Assembly (NCBI GenBank): GCA_020284085.1
Contig: JACEVL010000030.1
Location: forward strand, 76,001 to 140,000
DNA length: 64,000 nucleotides
DNA from: Aporrectodea caliginosa
Taxonomy: Eukaryota; Annelida; Clitellata; Crassiclitellata; Lumbricidae
Direction: 5' to 3'
The notes beneath the pieces were generated by a model, which was not told where the DNA came from, ran no database searches, and worked only from the letters and a program-made list of their open reading frames with translations. Shown one piece after another: positions 1-11,462 of the stretch; within the stretch, counting starts at the first letter, position 1; each line of letters opens with the position of its first letter. Position numbers and translations under genes: made by a program.

Positions 1-755
1 ACGGCAGTTTATGGCAAGTAAGGTGCTTAGAACACCCGGGCCCCAGTTCCTGCGGTGGAGTAAAAAGCTTCAACAGCCATCCTACAGCCAATATTAATCG
101 CCTCTTAAGCCTTAATGAAATTCCACGATCTAAAGCAATTAACATAATTTGTTAAAGGTGTTGACTTGAAAACGTTTGATAAAATAATAGGCTCCTGGAC
201 TTCATGTATTCCGCCAATAATTTGAACAGTTTTCGTTCTGCCTGTTTTAGACATTGCTTGGCCTACATGAGGTTAGATGAGCTAGAACATCGCGAAGCAC
301 AGAGATACATGTACATTGTATTCCACGAAGAGCAGAAGATCAGCATGGACGCGGCATCGATTCCTACTATCCTCGAAAAGGTCGACTCAGCCCTTCATTC
401 GCTAGGTGGCTTTGGTAAGATGAGTAGTGGGACAGATGCATGGCGCCTTGAAATCGCTTCCATACAGTTATAATTCGACTCCTGTAATAACTTGAAATAA
501 CTCCGCTTATACTATGACTTCTAATGATATTGTGTTGTGTCAGTTTGATTAAATACATAAATACAGATAATATAATTATGTAGAAATAAGTCGCCAAAAC
601 TTGACGAAGTCTTTAGCTATCAACTTCGACGGCCTTTGATTCCATAAGCTGCCGTTAATTAAGCAGTGTACTATTCAATGATCTGGTAAACACCTTTATA
701 ACGTTTTCTACCAATGCTATATATAAGTATTAGTGCCAGTCGCGTATAGTAATAT
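1..755 (+). repeat. Background repeat R, left segment
   Basis: No gene is visible. The sequence matches other places in the window in the same orientation: 51905-52580 and 59740-59940 carry the same run (a stretch about a reagent-like order of blocks ending in the block near 470-720). The block at 470-720 recurs at 40766-40979 and 52362-52575. Short open frames here are not conserved between copies, so I do not call genes. The stretch 609-660 is a divergent example of the recurrent terminal module described in the findings. Confidence 0.7.
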
Positions 756-831
756 GAGCTGTAATATGCCAAAACTAATCTTTGTCGGCGGCAACGGCCT
801 ATGATGTCATAAGCTGCCGTTAAACTGTGGA
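756..831 (+). mobile_element. B element copy 1, ultra-short retroposon
   Basis: About 76 bp, beginning gagctgtaatatgcc and ending taaactgtgga plus an (AC)n tail. It is flanked by an 11-bp direct repeat CGCGTATAGTA, with a few extra bases before the 5' end, which is the signature of target-primed reverse transcription. Seven other copies occur in this window. Confidence 0.75.
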
Positions 832-1615
832 CACACACACGCGTATAGTAAGTACATCATATAGGCAAGGAAGAGATCACGTCACCTTATCCTGAAAGCA
901 ACAAGATGTGATTATACACTCCATATTCGTCGCTGCCCGTACTCTGGCAGCGCCAGATCCCAAGACTTGACAAAGGAGAGGGAGACGCTAGTAATCTCTG
1001 TTATGACACAGCGCCGTTAAACAGCAACCTTAATAATGAATAATCGTTAATCACACAGTAAAGATAAAAATCGTGTGAATTTTATTTTAAATGATTCAAT
1101 TGTAATACACGATAAAAAAACCGTGTGCAATTTTTTAAATGACTTAAAATTCATGATATTCACAATAACTAAAAAAGGAGAAACTGGTACAGGAAATTAT
1201 AGTCGCATCGATATTTAAATAAATAATAGCAAAAAAGAACAGAATAAAAAAAGAATGGCATAATGGTAAGTAAATAAAGAGGATTTAATTTATATACTCC
1301 CAACAAAATTGAGAAAGCGACGATATTTGCTGCAAACAATATTAGCAAGGATCAACTCCCTGAGCGTAATTACGGCGTCTTCGGAAAACATGAGTCATCG
1401 CTAGTCCATCAGATGTGCTATGCTACGTCGAAAACTGGTATACAAAAATAATGCTTCCTGTCGATTTCAACGGTCTTTGATACATACGATGCGTTAAAAG
1501 ATGAAAATATTAGCTTAAATAAACGATTGAATATAGACACCAGGAAATTAAAAACGATGTATTCTCTTAAATGACTATAAATAAAGATATCGCGTCATAT
1601 AATATGTACATATAA
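832..1615 (+). repeat. Background repeat R
   Basis: Non-coding, AT-rich. The block near 880-960 (a dispersed segment with the gcagcgccag-type motif) recurs about 4.4 kb later at 5321-5410, and the same spacing is seen between 52750 and 57113. A terminal-module variant lies at 1463-1500. No gene is supported. Confidence 0.6.
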
Positions 1616-1699
1616 GAGCTGTAATATGCCAAAACTAAAAAAAGGAGAGTCGGCGGAAATAACGGCCTATGTTGTCATAAGCTGCCGTTAAACTGTGGA
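1616..1699 (+). mobile_element. B element copy 2
   Basis: Same sequence as the copy at 756, with a small insertion of A-rich sequence near the middle. Flanking repeat ACATATAAG is present on the left and again just after the short tail on the right. Confidence 0.7.
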
Positions 1700-2000
1700 T
1701 AATGGTAACATATAAGGAGGATTTAATTTATATAAGAAAAAAATTGAGGAGTTATTTGCTGCATATAATATTTTCATGGATCAACGCCCTCCACGTTTAA
1801 CGTCACGGCATGAGTCATGCCAGTCAATCAGATGTGCTATGCTACGACGACAACTGTATTTTTGGCTTCCTATCGATATTAACGGTTGATACCACTATAT
1901 GTACGTTTAAGTACAGAAATTACTGGATGAAATAAAATGTTGAGTCAGACACCTTCTATACGATGTATTTTTCTTATTATAAGGTATCGCGTTATAATAA

Positions 2001-2375
2001 TAAAGAAGCAAAATATTCAGGCACTTCATCACACACGTTTGTGCCCATTGCTTTTGAATCACTGGGACCAATCAATCGGTCGGGCTTTGATTTTATTGCT
2101 GAGGTGGGCCGCCGTATATATCTGCAATTTCCGTTAAAGCCGCTTGAGAAAAACCATCTTTTCCAGCGCCTTTCCATGATGCACTCAGGCGATATAATGC
2201 CGTGGCTTTTAGGGGCACGTTTTTGGACTCCCAGATGGGGATGAGGCTTGTTACCTTTGAGTAGAATGGTTTTACTGTCCTAGTTAATTTCTAAGAACCT
2301 GAGAAATCATAATTTGATACCTCGGGAAAAAAAATAAGTTTAATAATAATAATATGAATAACATATAATAATAAT
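2001..2375 (+). pseudogene. 3' end of a LINE with (AAT)n tail, 5'-truncated
   Basis: Reading + strand from about 2001, the frame gives a protein segment beginning KEAKYS and containing FVPIAFESLGP and HLFQRLSMM. This is related to segments at 36383-36670, 36961-37150 and 37511-37967. It is the extreme C-terminus of a LINE polyprotein. The fragment begins directly after a short TAATAATAA run, continues through a 3' UTR with a ctgag/cctcggg hairpin near 2296-2325, and ends in A- and AAT-rich sequence. Clade assignment is inferred from the fuller copy at 37511. Confidence 0.6.
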
Positions 2376-2516
2376 AATAACAAAGATTATTTTTATGCAT
2401 ATTATATATATTTATTTTTACCACCGAGGTCGTTTAAGTAAAAATTACTGGAGAAATAAAAGAGTCAAACACCTTCTATAAGGTTCTTTTCTTATCGTGC
2501 TGATCAAAAGTGCCTA

Positions 2517-2552
<36 letters not shown>

Positions 2553-3772
2553 ATTCAAGTATAATTATTATTACCTGGGATTATTATTATTAATAATAAT
2601 AATATTAATATTAATAATAATAATAATAATAATAATTATAATAATAATAATAATAATAGTTAATAATAATAATAATAATAATCTCTAATAATACCAGTTA
2701 AGATAATACTGGCCTATTATTATCATTATATCATTATATGATCAGTGGCGCTATATAAGTACTCGATTACGATTACTATTACTACTAGTCTACTACTACC
2801 CGATTATTACACAATCTCGTTGACACAAATGTAACAAGGTACAAAGAGCAGCAGTTTAGAGATGGAAAAAGTAGTCAACTGGCTAGGAGGCCAAGGTAAG
2901 TATAACAGATAAAAGCATATTATTGCTAAATTGTTCATCGTAAGTTGGTAGTACCAGTCACAAGTTTGGAGAAAGAAGGAGGGCGACGCTAATAATCTTT
3001 GTTATGACACAAGTTACACAACGCGTTTAACAGCGACTAACCAACCAAACGGCCTTGCCATTGCAGCCGTAAGATATCGCCTAATACTGGATCATGATTT
3101 CCAAAGTAAGGATCAATGATTGAATAAAGACACCTTTAATAAGATTATTATTAATCTTACATAATCAGAAATTGCGTCATATTGGCACTGCGCTCCAAAC
3201 GCACCATTTGATGTAAGAAGATGTCGTTTAAGAACATAAACTACTGGATGAAATAAAATGTCGAGTTAGATAGACACCTTTAATAAAATGTTTTTGCTTA
3301 TATATATTTCTCAGAAATAGCCTAATCGTCAACGGCCTTTGATGTCATAGGACGACGTTAAACGTTGGATTAAAGCCTAATACAGAAATTACTGAGGATG
3401 GTAAGTTAGCGATTGAATGCAGAGTCTAACGACATATTGTGTCATCAAAGGCCATTTAACTGAAAGCAGTGAAAATTTGGATGGTGTTTAGAATTGAAAC
3501 GGCGAGTGAAGTTAATTGGAAAGCATAGGATTTGCGAAAGTATCGTTAAACAGTAACTGGCTGATTGCTAAACCGATTATGCACTGTTTGAAAGGTAAAG
3601 CAAAGTGGACGACAAGAGCCTTTCTAGCTACAGGTCTAGGATGTCGTTAAACAGTGGATTACTACGACTACAACTTGCCATGATAAGTGAGGTCGTCGTT
3701 GAGTAATTAAAAATTAGGTCAAGGAAACGTCCTAGCCAACTTCGCCACTACCAGAACTCTGGTAGTGCCGGT
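2376..3772 (+). repeat. Degenerate (TTA)/(AAT) array, then background repeat R
   Basis: 2340-2720 is an imperfect trinucleotide array of TTA and AAT runs in both senses. From about 2860 the sequence is R: the stretch near 2960-3130 recurs at 12960-13130, 39620-39780, 47380-47540 and 61010-61150. Terminal-module variants sit at 3326-3365 and 3608-3655. No gene. Confidence 0.65.
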
Positions 3773-4125
3773 GTCACGAAATAGAGTATCCCCCATACAT
3801 GAGTATCCCCCTTAGCGAAATGGAGTATTCGGTTTATTTTGCATTTTTGACGGTTTCTAAGTGTATTCAGTCGTACTGTTTGGATTTATTGTACACATAA
3901 AATATTTTAAGATGCGTATCCTTAGTTTTTACATCGACCTGAAATTAATTTACTTCGTTTTTGGTGATTTTTACTGGATTTTCGTCGAGACTATCGTGAT
4001 GCGTATGACGATGGGGGATAGAATGGTTTATCCCCCGGATACTCTAAACCGGTTTATTCCATCCGGGGTGATAAATTCATACATCCCCCCGGATAGTCTT
4101 AGAACGGATACTCTATTTCATGATA
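3773..4125 (+). mobile_element. Unclassified terminal-inverted-repeat MITE, 353 bp
   Basis: The ends are inverted copies of TCA(C/T)GAAATAGAGTATCC. The insertion interrupts an R segment whose uninterrupted form (gtgccggtcccaagcctgg) is seen elsewhere, for example at 12970. The 5-bp sequence CCGGT is duplicated at 3768-3772 and 4126-4130. Further gtatccccc motifs are repeated inside. No transposase is encoded, and I cannot assign a superfamily from a 5-bp duplication with these termini. Confidence 0.65.
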
Positions 4126-4529
4126 CCGGTCCAATGCCTGGAAAAAGAAGAGGCGACGCTAATTATCTTTATTATGACACAACGCGTTAAACAGCAACTA
4201 ACCAACCAAACGGCCTTAATTGACACTGCCACCGTAAGATGTCGCGTAACACAGGGTCATCATTTCCAAAATAAGGATTTCCTAATGATGCCCGTGCCAA
4301 TTATAAGACGCTCGCATTCTAATATTTCGCTTTAATCTTTTGCATCCACTCATCAGACCTCATGTGTGAAAACCTCTGTCTTTTAAGACTGAAGCACATG
4401 AAAACTAAACTCAAATTACACACCTTTAAAACGCGAATAGTGTTTATATTTCAATTGCGTTCAACTGTTGGATACTGGATTGCCTTCAAAGCCACCTACA
4501 TGTTCAATATTCGTTGAAACCGATTAGGG
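4126..4529 (+). repeat. Background repeat R
   Basis: Continuation of the R segment split by the preceding MITE. It aligns with 13000-13400, 39690-40000 and 58750-59110. No gene. Confidence 0.65.
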
Positions 4530-4902
4530 CAGGGATGTCAAAGAGCAGGCCCGCGGGCCATTTCTGGCCCGCCGAAGATATTTTTCTGGCCCGCGGCGCA
4601 TTGCCTGAAGACTAGTCCCTACACAATTTGAGAATAAAAGTTTATATATTTTCATTTTGAGGCTCAATTTGCTTTATATGATGTTCGTGACTGAAAAATG
4701 AAGATCAAAATGAAGATTTTATCAGCCTAATTTGACTGTTTGTATGCTAAAAATGCATCATTTAAGATTTAGTTTCTACAAATATTTATGGGGGCGGGAT
4801 CACCGAGCCCCACCCAGATCCCATCGCCCATTTTGCTCAGGCCCTCCACTTGCTGGAAAATATTGCCACTGGCCCGCCATTAGAACAGGTTTGACACGCC
4901 TG
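4530..4902 (+). mobile_element. hAT-type MITE, 373 bp
   Basis: Starts CAGGGATGTCAAAG and ends TTTGACACGCCTG (inverted). It is flanked by a perfect 8-bp duplication GATTAGGG at 4522-4529 and 4903-4910. The uninterrupted target (gattagggtaacaactc) is visible in other R copies, for example near 46165. The CAGGG(N)TGTCAAA terminus with GC-rich GGCCCGC subterminal repeats resembles hAT/Charlie-like elements. No coding capacity. Confidence 0.85.
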
Positions 4903-5689
4903 GATTAGGGTAACAATTTATTGTTGTGATCTCCAACTTAAAAACGGAGAAGCCTTTGTAACCGTGCTTGTAGTGTATCCTGGGATGTCCGTTAAAGACG
5001 TCCGCAAATAGTGGTAGGGAAGATTCACGCGGATGAGAACGGAAGCGGACAAGGGAGGAATATACACAATGCGGATGTTGGCATCTAGACGAGGTGTATA
5101 TAAGAGGTCGTTGTGTGCGCCTGCTGCGTTGACGACTGCTTCCATGCAGGCCACTTCGGTTACCATCATCAGGTTGAGGGACTCGGTTTATTACAAGCAT
5201 GAAAAGCTTTGTTAGGACATATATAACTAACTAACCTGCACTTGCGAGTGGATCAATGTCGACCACTCCCAAGCCGGGGAAAGGAGGAGAAAAAGGAGGA
5301 AGAGGAGAAAGAGGAGCAGGGTGACGTCAACGGCCCTGGTAGCAACAAGATGTTGTTAAATATTGGATAATTTATTCTCCGCTGCCCGCACTCTGGTAGT
5401 GCCAGTTCCAAGCCTGGAGAAAGAAGGAGGGCCACTCTATTCGTAGGTCTCATGATACAGCTAACTAATAAGCGTTAGGCATACAGGAGACCCCAGAACA
5501 TCGCAAGCACATTTTTTTTAGTTGTTGACTCCATACTAACAATAACCAATAAAAAAGGAGAAAGAAGCATTGGTGATTATATTTAGGTCTAGTAATTTTT
5601 TTGACCTAATAACAATCAACAGAAAAGAAAGAAAATGAGAATGGCTAAAAGGTAAATAATCTTATACTATATTTCTCAAAGTTTGTCCT
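4903..5689 (+). repeat. Background repeat R
   Basis: Matches 49140-49260, 58300-58400 and 59110-59240. A terminal-module variant is at 5323-5370 and its twin is at 57115-57160. No gene. Confidence 0.65.
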
Positions 5690-6104
5690 TCCATTTGTTT
5701 GTTTCTTTGTTTGTATGTTTGTATGTTTGTCCGTCCCACTATAAAGGCTCCGAAAGGGAACGCTTTAGCAACTTGAAATTTTTCAAAACATTCTTACGGT
5801 AATTTGTAGGTAAACGCGATTATTTTCAGCTCGCAATTTACTTTAAATGATGATATAATGGACATTTAAATTTTCGAAGTGGGGACTACCGTTGCAAATT
5901 ATGCCGCCATTTGTGATTTCTCACAACGTCATACGGCACACGGACCTCCTAAATAGAGCATTCGCAAGGCATTTCGGGATTTCTCCGTCATCTAGCTATA
6001 TTGGTAAGAGCTGTGTTTTATGTTGCGTCTCATGCGCCTCTGTGCTATTATACAGAGGAGTGGATCGCGGTTCGCTTCCAGATGTTGGCTTATTTGTTTC
6101 AGAA
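5690..6104. other. Unassigned segment opening with TTTG/TATG repeats
   Basis: Differs from R. It opens with short TTTGTTTG and TATGTTTG runs and a tttgtccgtccc motif, followed by AT-rich sequence; a cgtgcgaagccgg motif lies about 700 bp further on, near 6422. This pairing resembles a widespread invertebrate repeat, but that is from memory and I could not find target duplications. Confidence 0.35.
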
Positions 6105-6245
6105 ATTTAAATCTTGAGCTATCACGGTCCTGGCACGGGGATACTAAATGGCGTGGCGTCCATTCAAAAGGTCGGGCGGTGGTGAAGTGTTGGAACTCAT
6201 CCGATCAATTCATTGAAAAATGAGCAGGGTCCAGGCAATAAATAT
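6105..6245 (-). repeat. Inverted fragment of repeat R
   Basis: The reverse complement of this stretch matches the R segment at 7395-7500 (also 26620-26710, 48150-48250, 50215-50310 and 61880-61985). It is one of few R pieces in opposite orientation, showing that R is dispersed and not one simple tandem array. Confidence 0.65.
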
Positions 6246-6436
6246 TCGGTCGCTCTAGAAAAAATCGAAGGTTTACATTTTGCATCTTCAAATCAAGCGG
6301 GAACGATATATAGGATAGAGCAATTTCAAATGCACGGGCATATCTGGTGAGTACCAGCCAAAGCAGCCAAAGTTAACTACGCAAATCAAACGGGAACGAT
6401 ATAATAAGGGTAGAGATAACCCGTGCGAAGCCGGTT

Positions 6437-6480
6437 CATTCATTCATTCATTTCAGATATTTATATAGCGCCCCTTCATT
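6437..6480 (-). repeat. LINE 3' tail remnant with (TTCA)n
   Basis: On the minus strand this reads gaaggggcgctatataaat followed by a (TGAA)n-type tail, the same end as the LINE fragment at 44818-44892. Confidence 0.5.
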
Positions 6481-7911
6481 TTCAATTTCTCGCGTCCAAT
6501 CATAAGATGTCAAGTGTCACAACCTCTGTCGTTTAAGACTGACGAACGTGAAATACTAAACCCAATTACACACCTTTAAAACGTGAATAGTTTCAGCTAT
6601 GTATCTCAATCACGTTCAACTGTTGGATACAATTTGGATCAGGGTGAGATTCCGCATATGAACAATATTCGTCGAAACCAATTAGGTTAAGAACTTTTTG
6701 TTGTGATCTCCAACTAAAAAACAGCGTGGACTCTGTATGGATCCGCTGTTGCGGAGAATACTGGGTTGTCTATAAGGGCGTCCGGAAATGGGACAGGAAA
6801 TCGTCACGCGGGTGCGGAAGGATACGGACAAGGGAGAAGTATACCCAATGCGGACGTTGGCATCGAAATGAGGTGTAGGATATACATGTAAGTACAGCCT
6901 CTGCCTCTAGACTAACCAAAGTACTTTTTCAGAATGCTAGGCAGTTGGCTAAATGTAAATGTGCACATTTTGATATAGCGACCGTATATGGCAAAAATAT
7001 AGTGCTGATGGGATTCTTGTGCTAGCTACTTCACTATTAACTACATGTATTTTATGCACTTTCTCTGTGATGGCTTATGCTAAACTGCTTGTGTATTTTA
7101 GATAAAATATATAGGCTTGTAATTTTTATTCCAAATTAAAATCGATTAGTTGTTTCCATTAATTTGGTACTGGTAATGTTTCACAATTTTCAGGCCTTCA
7201 TGACTTTATTTGGGATTAACCCTTAACTTCCAGATGCAGCTGTCAGTTAAAGTCATTGAGCTTGTATAAAGATTCTCCTTAGTTCATCCATCTATAAAAT
7301 GCTCTTTTCTTTCAGTATTAGACTTAGACTGATTCTTATTGTCCATTTTGCTTTAAATTATTTTAAAATATTTCTGTTTTTTTTCGACCCTGCCCATTTT
7401 TCAATGAATTGATCGGGTGAGATCCTTCACCACCGCTGGCCCTTTGAATGAGTAGGAGTACCACGCCATTTAAGGTCCCTGTGAACGGACAGTATAACAG
7501 TTTGTTCTGCGAGATCAACAGGGTATATACCCCAATCATAGCCCAGGTACTCTGTTGAAGTTAGGGTATTCGCAATACGGGATAAGGAATGTGATGCCAC
7601 ATGCGAAAAAGAACGCGGTGTTCACAGATGGTCATATTGAGTAACTCTTTTCTGAGCAGGTGCCTCAGATGGACAAACGACAATCCCAACATTATTCAAC
7701 CGCTCCCTTGAATCCCTCTGGCTGTGTCTGGGTATAATGTTTCGACCACGTTGTATAATTTACAAATGGTAATTCTATTTGACGACATACGACGAGTCTT
7801 TCGTTAGGTAAACAGCGCAGTGGCGTACCGAAGGGGAGGATGAAATTGAATGTCGCGTTAGACACCTTTAATAAGGAGCCATTGTTTACTATATAACTAT
7901 CAGAAATAGCT
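6481..7911 (+). repeat. Background repeat R
   Basis: Contains R segments that recur at 12633-14341, 47560-48600 and 60960-62400, interrupted by about 400 bp (6970-7370) without an obvious second copy. The end of this stretch is the target of the LINE that follows. No gene. Confidence 0.55.
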
Positions 7912-7922
7912 TAGTAGTTATA
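7912..7922. repeat. Target-site duplication, left copy of I-type LINE
   Basis: TAGTAGTTATA here and again at 12633-12643, exactly bracketing the LINE. Confidence 0.85.
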
Positions 7923-10900
7923 GACATAGATCAGATAAATAATGTCGAAATTTTGGGTATAAAAATTAAAACTGAAAATGGTCACTTGGAAATTATAAAT
8001 ACATATATTACTCCAGAAAATAAAATAGCTAAAACCGAAATTGAAAAAATATTCCCACTTAAAAGAGCCATAATTCTAGGAGACTTAAATGCTCATTGCA
8101 AAAGCTGGGGATGTACGAATGCCAACGAAAGAGGTCAGATTTTAGAAGAAATTCTTGATGATAAACAATTGACTGTTTTAAATACTGGGCAGCCCACGCG
8201 TATACCTCCTATAAATTCAAAAAATCGTTCAGTCATAGACTTGTCGATTGTAACAAAAGAACTAGCCTTAAACTGTAAACACTATGTTACTAATAATAGC
8301 ATGGGTTCAGATCACTACTTGTGTAACATTATTGTTAACGAAGAGGTCAAAATAGAACCTAACATGAGCATGCAATTGTGGAATTTGAAGAAGGCCGACT
8401 GGAAAGAATTTAAGAAAAATAGTCAATTTTATGTAACTGATGGTCTTATCGATGAAAACAATAATGATACTTTTAAAAACATTGTTGAATCTCTCACGTC
8501 ATTAGCTAATGAAACATTACCTTGTAGGAAAAGGAATCATAATAATAACAATCAAGGGAGGAAAAAACATAGGCCCAATCCTTTCTGGAATAACAAGTGC
8601 ACCGAAGCCATCTTTAATAGAAATAAAGCTAGGAATAAGGCCATAAAATCAAAGGATTTGAAAGATTATGTAGAATATAAACACCAGGAGGCAGTAGTAA
8701 GGGTGACTTTAAAATCCGAAGCAAAAGCTAGTTGGGAAAACTACTGCTCTGAATTGACTGACCAGACAAAATTGGGAGTAGTGTGGGACATGGCTCGACG
8801 CATGAATTGCATAGCACCTTACAAATCTATTCCAACTTTAAACTCTAATGGGATAATTGCAGAAAATAACTTAGAAAAATCTAATTTATTAGCACAAATA
8901 TATGCAGAAACAAGCAGTAACAAAAATTATAATCCAAAATTTGTAGAGTACTTAAAGTGTGTCAAAAATGAACACAACGTTGCTCCCTTAAATAACTTAC
9001 CAGATTTAGAAGATACTGAGGCTCTTAACGTAAATTTTTCACTCAAAGAATTGAAAGATGCCATTTCTAATTCCAAATGTTGCAAATCGCCAGGCGATGA
9101 CAAAATCCCATATGAATTTCTTAAACATTTACATAGACATGCTCTTACTATATTGTTAGCTTTTTACAATAAGATCTGGTCAGAAAGTAAATTACCGGAT
9201 GATTGGCATCATGCAATCATCTTACCCCTTCTCAAACCAAATAAAAATGCTGCTAGTCCTGATTCATATAGACCAATATCATTGACATCAACCATATGTA
9301 AAGTCATGGAGAGACTCGTTACAAATAGATTACAGTGGTATGTGGAGAAAAATAATCTGCTTTCAAAAAATCAGTCAGGTTTCAGAAAACACAAAAGTAC
9401 CATTGACCAAATTCTTAAATTGCAAGATAACATTTTCAAAAAATTAAAGAATAAAGAAGACGTATTGGCTATCTTTATTGATTTTGAGCGTGCATATGAC
9501 ATGCTTCATGTTCCTACACTGTTGAAAAAGCTACTAAATATGGGAATAATTGGAAAAACTTATAATTGGATAGTAAACTTTTTATCCAACAGAACATTTC
9601 AAGTCAAAATTGGAACTGCCTTATCTGACAAATACTCCTTAGAAAATGGTACACCTCAGGGAGCCGTTATATCAAGCTTATTATTTCTTATTATGATTAA
9701 TGATATACCTCAAGGGTTGGATGGGGTAGAGATGACTTTGTTTGCTGATGACAGCTCCATCTATGCAGGCCATCGAAATCATAATAAATTACAAAACAGA
9801 ATCCAGTTGTCCTTAAATGCAATAGACAAATGGTGTAATAAGAATGGTTTTAAAATATCAATCAGTAAAACAGTAGGGGTTTTGTTTACTAAGAAACGTA
9901 GGATATCAAATATTGTCATAAAAATAGGGAATGAGCCCATTAAAATTGAAAAAACAGCTAAATTTCTTGGAGTAATATTTGATCATAGACTTTCATGGAA
10001 ACCACATATAGAATATGTTATAACTAAGTGTAAAAATCGCATGAACCTTATGAGAGCAGTGTCTGGTAACCATTGGGGAGCTTCAAAGAAAGCCCTACTT
10101 CATATTTATAGAGCACTTATTAGACCAGTGATTGATTATGGTGATGCAGCTTATTCTTCAGCCCCTCAGTCATATCTAGATAAGTTATCCTCTATTCAAA
10201 CAGAGGCATTACGATTATGTTGTGGTGCCGCCAAAGGTACTCCGGCAATAGCACTTCAAAATGAGTGCGGTGAACTGCCCCTGCAAATGAGAAGATTGCA
10301 AAATTCCCTTAAACTGGGTACAAAAATCTTGGGAAATCCGGATCATCCGGTCAGAATTGCTTGTCAACCTCATTGGACTAATGAATTCAGAACATTTAGT
10401 CATAAGGATGAATCCACTTACACACGAATTCAAGATTTTTTCTCTTCTCTTGACCTCCCTTTTCAGTCTCCCACATTTCCTACAACTCCTCCTTGGCTAA
10501 ATAATGACATTGAAGTCGATATCAGTCTTCACAAATCAATAAGTAAGAAAAATGATAATCCTGAACTTCTCCGTCTAATCTCCTTGGATCACATGAGCAG
10601 ATATCAAACATACACGCATATATACACTGATGGTTCTAAGGCTGGAGATTTGGTCGCTGCTGCTTACACAATCCCTATCCTTAATTTAGATAAGCAAATC
10701 CGTCTCTGCAATAGCTCTAGTATATATGCCGCCGAATTAACTGCTATTAAAGAAGCCTTTTGTTGGATATCAGAAAATGAAAATCAAGAACTTAAACATT
10801 TTGCCATTTTTTCTGACTCCTTAAGTGTTCTTATTTCTATTAGAAATTCCTTTTCAAGATCCAGACCAAACCTATTACAAGAAACATTAAGAACATTTAA

Positions 10901-11462
10901 TAAAATAAAGATAAGTAAAGTACATTTGATTTGGATCCCTAGTCATGTAAATATATTAGGTAATGAAAAAGTTGATGCTTTAGCAAAACAATCACTCAGT
11001 TTGCCCATTATTAATTCAACAAATTATCTAGAATTGCAAGAAGTCTTTTCAATTATAAAATCGCATGTAGTTAACGAATGGCAGAGGAAATATGATAGTG
11101 ATCCTAAGGGTCAACATTATAAATATATATGTCCTGTGGTGGACACAAACATCAAATTTGTTGATTTTAATAGAAAGAAGGAGGTTCAGATTTCAAGATT
11201 AAGATTAGGAAAAGTAAATCTAAATGAAAGACTTCTTCTTATGAAGAAACTTGAAAGTGGTCTTTGTACTTTATGTAAAGTCCCAGAAAATATAAACCAT
11301 TTATTATTAAATTGCAGAAAAGAAAATATTTCTAACATATTAAGAGATGCATGTGTCTTATATAGAGTAGATTTTAACACTAAGAATTTACTTGATGTAG
11401 GTTGCATACAAAGTGAGGTTTATAGGCTTATAAGTCTTATTTATAAAGGAAAAGTTGTGTAA
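7923..11462 (+). CDS. LINE ORF2 protein, endonuclease (partial) - reverse transcriptase - RNase H
   Basis: An open frame from the element's first base to the stop at 11462, 1,179 codons, with no genuine start codon because the 5' end is lost. Numbering from the in-frame TTG at 7953: APE-type endonuclease remnant with GDLNAH (43-48) and SDH (119-121); the upstream part with the catalytic Glu is missing. The reverse transcriptase has TPQGAVIS (about 566) and FADD (about 597). The RNase H domain has YTDGS (about 890), AAELTAI and FSDS. A terminal C-x2-C-x7-H-x4-C knuckle lies at about 1104-1120. EN plus RT plus RNase H is the layout of the I/Nimb/Outcast/R1/LOA group; I favour I or Nimb. The RT and RNase H appear intact, but the truncated copy cannot be autonomous because it lacks its promoter and part of EN. 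No ORF1 is present. Confidence 0.9.
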   Translation, partial: DIDQINNVEILGIKIKTENGHLEIINTYITPENKIAKTEIEKIFPLKRAIILGDLNAHCKSWGCTNANERGQILEEILDDKQLTVLNTGQPTRIPPINSKNRSVIDLSIVTKELALNCKHYVTNNSMGSDHYLCNIIVNEEVKIEPNMSMQLWNLKKADWKEFKKNSQFYVTDGLIDENNNDTFKNIVESLTSLANETLPCRKRNHNNNNQGRKKHRPNPFWNNKCTEAIFNRNKARNKAIKSKDLKDYVEYKHQEAVVRVTLKSEAKASWENYCSELTDQTKLGVVWDMARRMNCIAPYKSIPTLNSNGIIAENNLEKSNLLAQIYAETSSNKNYNPKFVEYLKCVKNEHNVAPLNNLPDLEDTEALNVNFSLKELKDAISNSKCCKSPGDDKIPYEFLKHLHRHALTILLAFYNKIWSESKLPDDWHHAIILPLLKPNKNAASPDSYRPISLTSTICKVMERLVTNRLQWYVEKNNLLSKNQSGFRKHKSTIDQILKLQDNIFKKLKNKEDVLAIFIDFERAYDMLHVPTLLKKLLNMGIIGKTYNWIVNFLSNRTFQVKIGTALSDKYSLENGTPQGAVISSLLFLIMINDIPQGLDGVEMTLFADDSSIYAGHRNHNKLQNRIQLSLNAIDKWCNKNGFKISISKTVGVLFTKKRRISNIVIKIGNEPIKIEKTAKFLGVIFDHRLSWKPHIEYVITKCKNRMNLMRAVSGNHWGASKKALLHIYRALIRPVIDYGDAAYSSAPQSYLDKLSSIQTEALRLCCGAAKGTPAIALQNECGELPLQMRRLQNSLKLGTKILGNPDHPVRIACQPHWTNEFRTFSHKDESTYTRIQDFFSSLDLPFQSPTFPTTPPWLNNDIEVDISLHKSISKKNDNPELLRLISLDHMSRYQTYTHIYTDGSKAGDLVAAAYTIPILNLDKQIRLCNSSSIYAAELTAIKEAFCWISENENQELKHFAIFSDSLSVLISIRNSFSRSRPNLLQETLRTFNKIKISKVHLIWIPSHVNILGNEKVDALAKQSLSLPIINSTNYLELQEVFSIIKSHVVNEWQRKYDSDPKGQHYKYICPVVDTNIKFVDFNRKKEVQISRLRLGKVNLNERLLLMKKLESGLCTLCKVPENINHLLLNCRKENISNILRDACVLYRVDFNTKNLLDVGCIQSEVYRLISLIYKGKVV

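Noticed and set aside
204..473. An 89-codon frame near the left edge
   Set aside because: The homologous R segment at 52130-52330 does not keep the frame, so it is not coding.
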